Program-made: the position numbers and the translations under genes
Notes under the pieces: model-generated
What the model was told of the DNA's origin: nothing
The model's database searches: none
The model's input: only the letters and a program-made list of their open reading frames with translations
Assembly (NCBI RefSeq): GCF_025398315.1
Contig: NZ_JAODOQ010000001.1
Coordinates: 4,650,001-4,714,000 of the forward strand
DNA length: 64,000 bases
Origin: Shewanella phaeophyticola
GTDB taxonomy: Bacteria; Pseudomonadota; Gammaproteobacteria; Enterobacterales; Shewanellaceae
Reading direction: 5' to 3'
Part shown: in pieces, positions 51,090 through 58,668 of the stretch
Layout: every line of letters begins with the position of its first letter
Numbering within the stretch: position 1 is the first letter of the stretch

Positions 51090-52448
51090 TTGATCGAAGA
51101 AGATTACAAAAATGGTTGGAGACAGCATTTTCCAACATACAACTTTCATGATCGAGACATCGCTCTAGAAGAGTATAAGGTTGCCGCTAAAAATCTTGAA
51201 TCTGAAGAGAGGGTCTTTCTTAATGCCTCCAATGTGACGTTAGTCGCGTCTGCCGCTTTAGGTTCTTTGCTGGTTGGATCGTCAAACCAACTTATCTCAG
51301 TCTTCAACGATATTATTCCTCCTTATATAATATCTCTTATTCTTTTATCTATAATCATTGGGTTTTCTTTTATAAGCCTTAAATATTTTGCAGACAGACA
51401 AAGAGCTATAGTTTTTGCTGGTCGAAAAGTAATTATTTTGAGAAGAATGCTAGGTCTAAGTTATGGGCAAGTACAGCTACTTCTGCCTAACTGGAGAGTT
51501 GAAGGCGCTGATCAACCGCTTGCTTTAAAACTATTTCCAGGGTGGCTTACATATGCAGCTTATCCTTTCTGGATTATCTCAATTATATCTAGCTCAGTTG
51601 TTTTGTTTTTATGCGCATATTTTGTAAAACAAAATCCAGATGTAATGCCTCATGAATTATACCTCTCATCTATTTTATCCATGGGACTAGCTTGGTTTGT
51701 TGCTTCAATGTTGATTTTTAGAGTTTCTCTGCTCGATACTCATGAGACATCAAGGCTTATTTTCTACAAACAATTATCAAGAATTATTGGCTTACCATTA
51801 ACACAAAATATTGAGTATATTATTTATCGTGCAAAACTAGCCTGTTATGAAACTGATAGGATCAAAGTAACGACAAGAAATATAAAGAAATTTCTAGTTT
51901 TTATTGAAGATAAAGACTTTTATTCTCATTCCGGTATTAGTTACAAGTCCCTAGCAAGAATTATATTAGGTTTAATGAAAATCAAACCTAAATCTGGCGG
52001 ATCGACGATAGTACAACAGTTAACTCGAACTCTTTTTATTCAAGATTTGAGTAAAACAAAGAGGCGGAAATTAATCGAGCTTGCGCTAGCTCCATGGATT
52101 ACAAGTATTTTTCCAAAGGAAACAATTTTGGAAATCTACATTTCATCAGTACGCTTTGAGCGTGGGTGCTTTGGTGTGGTTGAAGCTATGGAGTATTTTT
52201 GGAAAGAGCCAGTAAAGAATGCAACCAATGCACAGGCTTTTTTCCTTATTGAGCGGGTTAGTAATATAAGATCAAGGCTGCTTGTTAATAAAATAATAGA
52301 AACTGCAAGATCAGCAAGAGATCAAGGGATAATGGATCGCAGTGATTTAAAGTCACTAATCAATCTGTATACAGAAGCTGTTCAAAATAAAAAAATAATT
52401 GCTACTGAAGCAGATTTACTAAAGTTGGTAAAGGGAATAAATGCTTAA
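51090..52448 (+). CDS. membrane-anchored GT51 peptidoglycan glycosyltransferase, integron cassette gene
   Basis: A 452-residue protein. Residues 1-45 are soluble and helical. Four membrane segments are near 48-67, 78-97, 150-175 and 188-210. A GT51 transglycosylase domain spans about 255-400, with catalytic Glu in IEDKDFYSHSG (residue 273), GGSTIVQQLTRTLF (about 303) and KLIELALAPWI. No transpeptidase domain, unlike PBP1A at 18.3 kb. It would polymerise lipid II glycan strands, but the four-helix N-terminus is unlike MtgA. Start TTG 51090; the in-frame alternatives hit a stop. The stop TAA lies inside the R'' core of the attC that follows, as in integron cassettes. Base composition is more AT-rich than the core genes. 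Confidence 0.85.
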   Translation: MIEEDYKNGWRQHFPTYNFHDRDIALEEYKVAAKNLESEERVFLNASNVTLVASAALGSLLVGSSNQLISVFNDIIPPYIISLILLSIIIGFSFISLKYFADRQRAIVFAGRKVIILRRMLGLSYGQVQLLLPNWRVEGADQPLALKLFPGWLTYAAYPFWIISIISSSVVLFLCAYFVKQNPDVMPHELYLSSILSMGLAWFVASMLIFRVSLLDTHETSRLIFYKQLSRIIGLPLTQNIEYIIYRAKLACYETDRIKVTTRNIKKFLVFIEDKDFYSHSGISYKSLARIILGLMKIKPKSGGSTIVQQLTRTLFIQDLSKTKRRKLIELALAPWITSIFPKETILEIYISSVRFERGCFGVVEAMEYFWKEPVKNATNAQAFFLIERVSNIRSRLLVNKIIETARSARDQGIMDRSDLKSLINLYTEAVQNKKIIATEADLLKLVKGINA

Positions 52449-52544
52449 CAAACAGCAGCAGTGGACTCGTCAAACTGTCACTCGTTTTGCAAAAATCAGC
52501 AAAACAAGCACCAGCTTAACTCGCCTCTGTGCTGGGCGTTATAT
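52443..52544 (+). repeat. integron attC site 1 (about 102 bp)
   Basis: Outer cores GCTTAAC (52443-52449, fits RYYYAAC) and GTTATAT (52538-52544, one mismatch to GTTRRRY). Inside, ACAGCAGCAGTGG pairs imperfectly with CCTCTGTGCTGGG, leaving unpaired bases as in real attC hairpins. The centre has a perfect GTTTTGC/GCAAAAC stem with an 8-base loop. The stop codon of the GT51 gene is inside the first core. Size and pattern resemble long Vibrio/Shewanella attC sites. Confidence 0.82.
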
Positions 52545-52558
52545 GCCAAGGAGAAGTC

Positions 52559-52807
52559 GTGGTCGGCGATAAAGGTCAAATCCAAACAACTAAAGCTTTA
52601 GCAAAATTTTGCGCTGAACATCATTGTCCGCCCGGTTGGGTTTCTCGTTTAAATGAAATTGCTGAGTTGCTTGAGCGAGACGATAAGAAAATAGTTTTAT
52701 CTCGTCTAAAAATGTTTAAAGGTGGCGGTATGGGCTCATTTCTCGATATTTGGCCTGAGGTTGCATTTGAACATGAAACTCCAGAGTATATTGAAGTTAT
52801 TTGGTGA
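52559..52807 (+). CDS. small unknown protein, integron cassette gene (82 aa)
   Basis: GTG at 52559 with AAGGAG six bases upstream, 15 bases after attC 1, gives an 82-residue soluble protein. The frame is open further upstream, but that part lies inside the attC. It has a helical middle (VSRLNEIAELLERDDKKIVL) and a C-terminal FLDIWPEVAFEHETPEYIEV segment. No family recognised. It lies between two attC sites, so it is a complete mobile cassette; such proteins are often toxin/antitoxin, phage-defence or regulatory genes, but nothing here decides. Confidence 0.72.
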   Translation: MVGDKGQIQTTKALAKFCAEHHCPPGWVSRLNEIAELLERDDKKIVLSRLKMFKGGGMGSFLDIWPEVAFEHETPEYIEVIW

Positions 52808-52853
52808 GCCTTAATCGGTCACTGGCGAAGCCAAATGGATCGTCTGTAAAGGC

Positions 52854-52909
52854 ATATAACAAATAAGGATAGGCCGCGCGAAGCCGCGTCCTTATCCCAA
52901 GTGTTGAAC
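52854..52909 (+). repeat. integron attC site 2 (about 56 bp)
   Basis: Outer cores ATATAAC (52854-52860, one mismatch) and GTTGAAC (52903-52909, perfect GTTRRRY). The inner arms ATAAGGA/TCCTTAT and CGCG/CGCG fold over the loop CGAAGC with extra-helical bases. The layout is that of a classical 59-base element, like that of aadA1. Confidence 0.82.
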
Positions 52910-53222
52910 AAGCCCGAATACGTGAGATGTGACTCTTTATTATGTAATTAACAGCTCGAGAAAACGCGCTGTTTGATGTGATTGTTAGCTAGCTACTTTT
53001 CAGTAGACAGCCTGTTCCCTTAGCCTCCTTGCTAATTAGTTAACTCGCTATATTTCAGTATCTTAAATTAACCCTCCACGGTATTCAGTTAAACCATTAT
53101 CCTTATTATCATTTTCAACTTAAGTTCAGGGTATTAAGTTTGTCGGTCGTTTCACTATGCCCATAAAGCGCATTGGTTGCTGACAACAGGGGCAACGGCG
53201 CGTTGCTAATCTGCGCTTTATC

Positions 53223-53268
53223 TCGAATATTTACATGGCCACCCATCGAATATTTACATGGCCACCCA
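53223..53268. repeat. 23-bp tandem repeat, two copies, left of the Y1 transposase
   Basis: TCGAATATTTACATGGCCACCCA occurs twice in perfect tandem (23 bases, 53223-53245 and 53246-53268; given here as TCGAATATTTACATGG plus CCACCCA). It ends 66 bases before the transposase start. Its CCACCCAT core is the reverse complement of the ATGGGTGG core of the repeats on the right side. Confidence 0.9.
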
Positions 53269-53334
53269 TAATAGTTGGCGAAATAATGAACGCTGAACTA
53301 CGCTTTATTTACCCTTTCCAAACGGTAATTAAAG

Positions 53335-54312
53335 ATGGCCAGACCAAGACAGACAATCGTTAGCCTGGAAGATACACCTTACTACCACTGCTGTTCTCGT
53401 GTGGTGCGTAAGGCATTCTTGTGCGGCATTGATAATTCGACAGGTGAGAACTTTGAGCATCGGCGCGAGTGGGTCGACTCCCGGATTCTAGAATTAGCAA
53501 CTATTTTTGCCATTGATATCTGTGCTTATGCCGTGATGAGCAATCATTTACATGTGGTTATAAAAGTTGATGCTGACAAAGCAAAAAAGTGGTCAGATAA
53601 AGAAGTGCTCATTCAATGGCACAAGGGCTTTAAAGGTACGTTACTCACGCACAAGTTCCTAAAAGAGGAAGACCTTAACCAGTTTGAACTTCAAACGGTT
53701 AATGAATGCATTACCGAATACCGTAAGCGCTTAATTGATATCAGTTGGTTCATGCGCTCACTTAGTGAGCCCATCGCCAGAATGGCCAACAAAGAAGATA
53801 AGTGCACAGGTCGCTTTTGGGAAGGACGCTTTAAGTCTCAAGCATTGCTTGATGAAGCCGCGGTATTAGCCTGTATGGCTTATGTGGATTTAAACCCAGT
53901 CAGAGCCAAAATGGCAACAACTCCAGAAACCTCATATTACACCAGTATTCAAAGACGTATCAATTCAGCGATGAAAGGCGAGCAACCACCAGAGCTATTA
54001 CCGTTTGTGGGTAATGAGCGACTCAATTTGCCTAACGGGCTTATGTTCAGCGTGAAAGACTACATAGTATTGGTTGAAGATACCGGTCGTATCATTCGAG
54101 AAGATAAGCGCGGCGCCATTAGCTCAAGCAGCCAGGACATACTGAATAGACTCAACATCCCCGCGGAAAATTGGCTTAAAATCACCACTGAATTTGGTGC
54201 ATTATTTAAAGGTGCTGTAGGTGCACTACCTGCCTTAACTGAATACTGTGAGCATTTAGACCGAAAACGACGACAAGGCGCTGCAAATTGTCAGCGCTGG
54301 TTGTGCGCTTAA
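53335..54312 (+). CDS. REP-associated-type Y1 (HUH) transposase
   Basis: A 325-residue member of the transposase-17/RAYT group. HUH motif in MSNHLHVVIKV (near residue 68), GRFWEGRFKSQALLDEAAVL and the AYVDLNPVRA block carrying the probable catalytic Tyr near residue 185. The extended C-terminus of about 120 residues is typical of the large Shewanella/Vibrio version. The enzyme nicks single-stranded DNA at small hairpins, and as a domesticated single-copy gene it is linked to REP elements. Tandem repeats flank it on both sides. Confidence 0.9.
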   Translation: MARPRQTIVSLEDTPYYHCCSRVVRKAFLCGIDNSTGENFEHRREWVDSRILELATIFAIDICAYAVMSNHLHVVIKVDADKAKKWSDKEVLIQWHKGFKGTLLTHKFLKEEDLNQFELQTVNECITEYRKRLIDISWFMRSLSEPIARMANKEDKCTGRFWEGRFKSQALLDEAAVLACMAYVDLNPVRAKMATTPETSYYTSIQRRINSAMKGEQPPELLPFVGNERLNLPNGLMFSVKDYIVLVEDTGRIIREDKRGAISSSSQDILNRLNIPAENWLKITTEFGALFKGAVGALPALTEYCEHLDRKRRQGAANCQRWLCA

Positions 54313-54504
54313 GTCATCATCCCCAATCAAATTACAATTCTTCTAACACTTGATAGCTATCAAGTTTTTCTGCTATGCCGAATTTCTTAGATGACCATAA
54401 ATCACTCATTTAACGATAATGTTTTAGCCATATCGATAAAAATTGATGAGTTGATCACATAGATCGTAACCCTCGCCAAAGTCATAAAAAAGAGTTAAGT
54501 TACT

Positions 54505-54603
54505 TTTATAAATCATGGGTGGCTTCTTTTTCTTCTATTTATAAATCATGGGTGGCTTCTTTTTCTTCTATTTATAAATCATGGGTGGCTTCTTTTTCTT
54601 CTA
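54505..54603. repeat. 33-bp tandem repeat, three perfect copies, right of the Y1 transposase
   Basis: Unit starts TTTATAAATCATGGGTGG and continues CTTCTTTTTCTTCTA; copies at 54505-54537, 54538-54570 and 54571-54603 are identical. No spacers, so not CRISPR. The ATGGGTGG core recurs in reverse complement in the 23-bp repeats on the other side of the transposase. The rest of the 54313-54722 interval shows no gene. Confidence 0.95.
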
Positions 54604-54722
54604 CGAGTAAAGAATAAAAATATTAACGCTTCAAATGGGGTGTTCATTCCATCACATTGACTATCTTGTTTACTCGATCTACCTGATGTACTGTCTAGAA
54701 AAGTGTTGGTGGATGGGAAATC

Positions 54723-55322
54723 ATGAAAGTGTTAGTTGATGGTGAGAGTTATCTAGATATTTTGTTTGAAAAACATCTTGGCTCGCATAAACACTTTAAT
54801 CATATCGAATTTGAGGACTGTCAGTTTGTAGACTGTAATTTCTCCGAAACTCAGTTCAAAAATTGTAAATTCCTTAATTGTATATTTGAACGATGTAATT
54901 TCAGCTTGGTTGACCTTTCTAATTCAAAGCTGTTTGAAGTTAGGTTTCAAGATAGCAAATTAATCGGTGTTGATTGGGCGAAAGCTGAATGGGCTATATA
55001 CCACTTAGATTTTGAACTTAACTTTACGCGTTGTATTTTGAATGACTCATCATTTTTTGGGCTTAAATTGCACGAGTTAGTTTTGGATGAATGTAAGTTA
55101 CATGATGTTGACTTTCGCGAGGGTGACTTTACAAATTCATCAATGACTTATTGTAACTTTAGGCATAGTTTATTTATGAGAACAAATTTACAAGGGGTCG
55201 ATTTCAGTGACTCAGAAGAATACGTTATTGACGTGTTTGAAAATAATGTGAAAAAGGCACGATTTTCAAGGAGCGAAGCACTGAGTCTATTGGAAAGTTT
55301 AGGTGTTGAACTCGTTGACTGA
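54723..55322 (+). CDS. pentapeptide-repeat protein, distantly Qnr-like
   Basis: A 199-residue protein with the A(D/N)LxX-type five-residue periodicity, for example CQFVDCNFSETQFKNCKF and LDECKLHDVDFREGDF, predicted to form a right-handed quadrilateral beta helix. The C-terminus (SRSEALSLLESLGVEL) resembles the dimerising C-terminal helix of Qnr proteins (ASLLMERLGI). Qnr and MfpA protect gyrase by DNA mimicry. This protein is shorter and divergent, so a gyrase role is only a possibility. Single gene in the accessory island. Confidence 0.8.
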   Translation: MKVLVDGESYLDILFEKHLGSHKHFNHIEFEDCQFVDCNFSETQFKNCKFLNCIFERCNFSLVDLSNSKLFEVRFQDSKLIGVDWAKAEWAIYHLDFELNFTRCILNDSSFFGLKLHELVLDECKLHDVDFREGDFTNSSMTYCNFRHSLFMRTNLQGVDFSDSEEYVIDVFENNVKKARFSRSEALSLLESLGVELVD

Positions 55323-55675
55323 AAGTCTGACTGACGTTTAAGACGAGTTTCGAATGCTTAGTGGAATTAATATGTCCATCCAGCCCTACAAGGTTGAATA
55401 GTCAATACTTTACTAGGTGTACGCCTCTAGTATTAGAGGTGCTTCTTATTTTGAATCATGTTGTTTAAATCTTTATGGGATTTTACCCCCTGACACGCAA
55501 GAGGTTACATCGAAGAGAGATAATGACAGGTGTAGATGAGTCAGCGAGTGTCCAAAACAGGGATGTTTTGGTTAAGCCACATGGATGTGCTTGCGGCGTC
55601 TCGCTTAATCATCTGCACGGAGCCTGCGGCAGGCAATAAGTACCAATGAATTTGGGGTTTTAAATAAGTAACCCA

Positions 55676-55686
55676 ATACCAATCAG
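55676..55686 (+). repeat. solo end of the ATACCAATCAG MITE family
   Basis: ATACCAATCAG followed by GTTAGAGTGATCTAG resembles the left end of the element at 49680. No matching right end is seen. The stretch 55323-55888 has no gene; besides this end it contains a hairpin at 55758-55784. Confidence 0.55.
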
Positions 55687-55757
55687 GTTAGAGTGATCTA
55701 GTATGTAAACTGTTTTTTACAAACAAATTAGCAATATGAATCAACTCACCCAAAACA

Positions 55758-55784
55758 ATTCAGGCTGCCAATGGCAGCCTGAAT
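55758..55784. terminator. perfect 13-bp palindrome, possible terminator or repeat
   Basis: attcaggctgcca / tggcagcctgaat with a one-base centre. It lies 105 bases beyond the SYLF gene's stop on the minus strand. No T run follows on either strand, so the terminator role is uncertain. Confidence 0.4.
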
Positions 55785-55888
55785 GATCTATACCCAAACA
55801 ACCTGAAGATGCTCTGAAACACGTATCTTCAAGTTGATTGAGTATATAAGCTACGAGTAAAACTCGAACTCATTTAAACGCATTTGAA

Positions 55889-56470
55889 TTACTTAGCATC
55901 AAACGTAAACGACTGTCCTGCTAAGGCGGCTTCAAACATCAAGCCGCCTTTGGCTGCGGTGAAAATTGCCATGCCATTAATGTAAGCCGCTGCAGCATTA
56001 TGATTACTGCCTGCTTGGCCAGCGCCTGCAGAATTACCCGTGGTGCCGACTTGGGCGTTGGCGCCTAAGTTAATCGCCACGGCTGACGCTTGGGCGCTAA
56101 ACTCAAAACTGCCGCTGGTAAACTCATTATAGGCTTTGGCGTCTTTAAAAAAGATAATCTCACTGTAAGCCTGGCCGCCGAGCTGAAATCCTATCGACAA
56201 CTGGGTTAAGCTTGAATCACCCATGTGTGTGCCGCCTTGGTAAACACGGCCATTACCATAAGCAGCACCAATCCCGATACCGCCTTTTGCAACGGTGGGA
56301 AATATGGCATAACCATAAGCAGAATTAAAAAAGTCTCGGGTCTCGCTGGCTTTCTTGAAGTTTGTGACGGCTTCGCTATAAGCATTATCGTTAGCAAAAG
56401 TTGGCGCAGAAAACGCGACACTAAACAACATAACTAAGCTTGTAAAAAATAGGCTGGTTGAACGTTGCAT
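55889..56470 (-). CDS. SYLF/YSC84 lipid-binding domain protein, secreted
   Basis: A 193-residue protein with a signal peptide (cleavage after PTFA). The SYLF domain fills the rest: GYAIFPTVAKGGIGIGAAYGNG, then SLTQLSIGFQLGGQAYSEIIFF and the C-terminal AAKGGLMFEAALAGQSFTF. The bacterial SYLF family (Pfam Ysc84) is proposed to bind phosphoinositide-like lipids. It would act in the periplasm. Monocistronic. Confidence 0.9.
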   Translation of the reverse strand: MQRSTSLFFTSLVMLFSVAFSAPTFANDNAYSEAVTNFKKASETRDFFNSAYGYAIFPTVAKGGIGIGAAYGNGRVYQGGTHMGDSSLTQLSIGFQLGGQAYSEIIFFKDAKAYNEFTSGSFEFSAQASAVAINLGANAQVGTTGNSAGAGQAGSNHNAAAAYINGMAIFTAAKGGLMFEAALAGQSFTFDAK

Positions 56471-56681
56471 AAATCACCTCATTGACGAACCCATTGACAT
56501 CATTGTCATTGTATATCGCTATAGAGTACCAATACCGCTTAAACGGTGCGAGTTAATTAACGTTTATACTTGTACAGAGGTTAGCTTAAGGTAAATGGTG
56601 TCAACACCACGAAGTATGATTGAACAAATAGTTGCACCAGTGATTGCGCGATGTCAGGTATTTATGCTCCCAATAACATGT

Positions 56682-57075
56682 CTACGACATTTGCCGCTTA
56701 CGCTCATGACGATTCGACACACCTTCTGGTGGTAAGCCTGGGGCGGGTTTACGCTCAGCCAATAAATGCTTAATGGCCATAATTGGATGGGGAAGTAACA
56801 TTCTTGTACTCTGCATAAATCATAATCTCACGGGCTTTTTGTTTCATATGAGGCTTATAGCAGTGCACCGGGCATTTATTGCAGGTTGGCTTATCTTGAC
56901 CATAAGGGCAGCGGTCGAGGCGGGTGTTGGCGTAACTTAAAAATTCACGACACTGCTCGCATACATCATGTGACGGTTTCATTGGATGATGCGCTTTGCA
57001 GTAAATATTGACCATGGCTTTGATGGTACGAAATTCAAACAGTAACTGACCTGTGAGTAACTCAGTTTCGCTCAT
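56682..57075 (-). pseudogene. ygbA: nitrous-oxide-stimulated promoter family protein (YgbA-like), frameshifted
   Basis: Reconstructed length about 130 residues. Cysteine pattern matches YgbA: MVNIYCKAHH, CEQCREFLSYANTRLDRCPYG, KPTCNKCPVHCYKPHMK. The frame shifts after MIYAE (near 56806-56812) and stops early at 56770. The conserved tail RMLLPHPIMAIKHLL then follows in the other frame, ending in RHERKRQMS at TAG 56682. One surplus base explains this. E. coli YgbA is NsrR-regulated and linked to nitrosative stress. The short product would lose the tail. Confidence 0.85.
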
Positions 57076-57420
57076 GGTTAATACCTTAGTAAATTAGTCT
57101 GGTATTATGAGTTTATGTGGCAAAATAGCTGCTGACAAATTCGCATTCGCTAATTATGAATTCAAACACAAAACCATGGTTGAATGTGCCATTGATCGCA
57201 AAAATCACTTAAATCCACCGCAATAGTGCCTTATTCGATAGCTTGTTACAGTTTAAAGTGGATAAATACTTGATTTTATAGCGCACGTTGAAATAATAAT
57301 GACTAGTGCTTAAAAAACAGCGCACTATTATTAATGACGTAAATGACTCACTGTTAATTGATACGTGAGTAATAACGAATCTATGTGTTTAAGACGCATA
57401 ATCAGTAAGGTGGACGCCTA

Positions 57421-58185
57421 ATGCTAATGAAGGTCATTTTATTTGTCGTATTGGTTGTAATAGCCCTGTATTTATACCGACGTACTCAGGCTGTTGCAAA
57501 ACAAGAACTCGACAAAAAAGCACCCAACCCAGAACAAACTCAATCGCCTGTGGACACGCCTAGCGAATCAAATATCGCTCAAAAAGACCAAGCCGTTGAG
57601 CCAACGGATGCCGCGTCGTCAGAGCCTGAGGTTATCCCTGATCCCGTTACAACGGTGGATGTTGAATCTGAACCTGAGCTTGAATCACAGGCAGAAGAGA
57701 TTATTGCTGCAGAACCAGAACCAGAATCTGAGCCAAGTGATGTTGCATCAAGCGAGAATGACGACAAGTCTGTCTGTTTGGCGCCGGTTGAAGGTGAGTG
57801 GGCCAGCGACAGTTTTAAGCAATTAGTTGAGGCAGCAAACAATGCTGGCGAACCACAAGCTCAGCATGATGCTGTAGCAGATGTGGTCAGTCACTGTTAT
57901 AAAATGCGTAAACAAGCCGATTATTGCCAATATGGCGCTGCACTTAAGGCACTATATTTAGATTTATTCCGTGTGTTCTATCAACAGCATGATTCAAGCG
58001 GCAGTGATGAGATTAAAGCGCCGGCGTTTATGCAGTTATCCACTCTACTTAACGATACAGGCGAGTTTGACCAAGCCATTAGTGTTTGCCAGCTGGCACT
58101 TGAGTATCAATTAACGGATGGCACAGTCACTGGATTTGAAGGTCGCATCAGTCGAATTGAAAAAGCGAAAGCTAAGGCAAGCTAA
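57421..58185 (+). CDS. membrane-anchored acidic protein of unknown function
   Basis: A 254-residue protein. An N-terminal membrane helix (residues 4-20, VILFVVLVVIALYLYRR) is followed by a very acidic, Pro/Glu/Ser-rich linker of about 100 residues and a helical C-terminal domain (residues 120-254) with TPR-like helices (FMQLSTLLNDTGEFDQAISV). Starts ATG CTA ATG; either ATG may be used. Single gene. No named family. The 345-bp spacer before it (57076-57420) shows no RNA gene or repeat. Confidence 0.7.
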   Translation: MLMKVILFVVLVVIALYLYRRTQAVAKQELDKKAPNPEQTQSPVDTPSESNIAQKDQAVEPTDAASSEPEVIPDPVTTVDVESEPELESQAEEIIAAEPEPESEPSDVASSENDDKSVCLAPVEGEWASDSFKQLVEAANNAGEPQAQHDAVADVVSHCYKMRKQADYCQYGAALKALYLDLFRVFYQQHDSSGSDEIKAPAFMQLSTLLNDTGEFDQAISVCQLALEYQLTDGTVTGFEGRISRIEKAKAKAS

Positions 58186-58326
58186 CTCAGTTAATACAGC
58201 GTGAAGGATATCGGGTATGATATCCACAAAGGAAAGCAGACCTCGGTCCGCTTTTTTGTATTTGGCATCTGTGGCTGAGCTGATAGATGCTGGTGGTTAA
58301 TATAATCAAGGATTTTGGTGGCATTG

Positions 58327-58668
58327 ATGACTTCTACGATAAGCAAATTACTGCTGGCTGCAATTGGGTTAAGTGTGGCAGTGGGATGCACGCGTACCCC
58401 TGAGTGGACGCTGTTTTACGTTGCAGATAATCCTGAGCATGCCGAAAGGGCGATAGCATCAGCCAACATGGTGCAAACCGATTTTATTTTAGGTTATTTC
58501 GATACGCTCGAGCAATGTCAGGCAAAAGGAACTGGGATGTTACGTTTGCAAGGTTCATCAATGCCGGCAGCGCAAGCCTTTGTGTGTGCTCAACAATGCC
58601 AAGTGGATGATAATGAACAATTGCATTGTCAACGCCAAGTGTTGGGAGGCGCGATGGATGCGCTTTAA
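58327..58668 (+). CDS. small lipoprotein of unknown function
   Basis: A 113-residue protein with lipobox VAVGC (Cys21). ATG 58327 is chosen because the signal sequence [15 protein letters not shown] follows directly; an upstream GTG (58318) with AAGGA is also possible. The mature domain has three further cysteines after [11 protein letters not shown]. It overlaps the selO start by 11 bases, so the two may be coupled. Confidence 0.7.
   Translation: MTSTISKLLLAAIGLSVAVGCTRTPEWTLFYVADNPEHAERAIASANMVQTDFILGYFDTLEQCQAKGTGMLRLQGSSMPAAQAFVCAQQCQVDDNEQLHCQRQVLGGAMDAL

Noticed and set aside
52949-52995. Third attC site around AACAGC/GCTGTT
   Set aside because: The outer cores do not fit RYYYAAC and GTTRRRY well and the element is short; kept only as a weak remark.
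54505-54603. Three identical 33-bp repeats considered as a CRISPR array
   Set aside because: Repeats are directly adjacent with no spacers, and no cas gene is present.
54723-55322. Calling the pentapeptide protein qnr
   Set aside because: It is about 15 residues shorter than Qnr, lacks clear Qnr loop sequences, and only the general repeat and C-terminus are similar.
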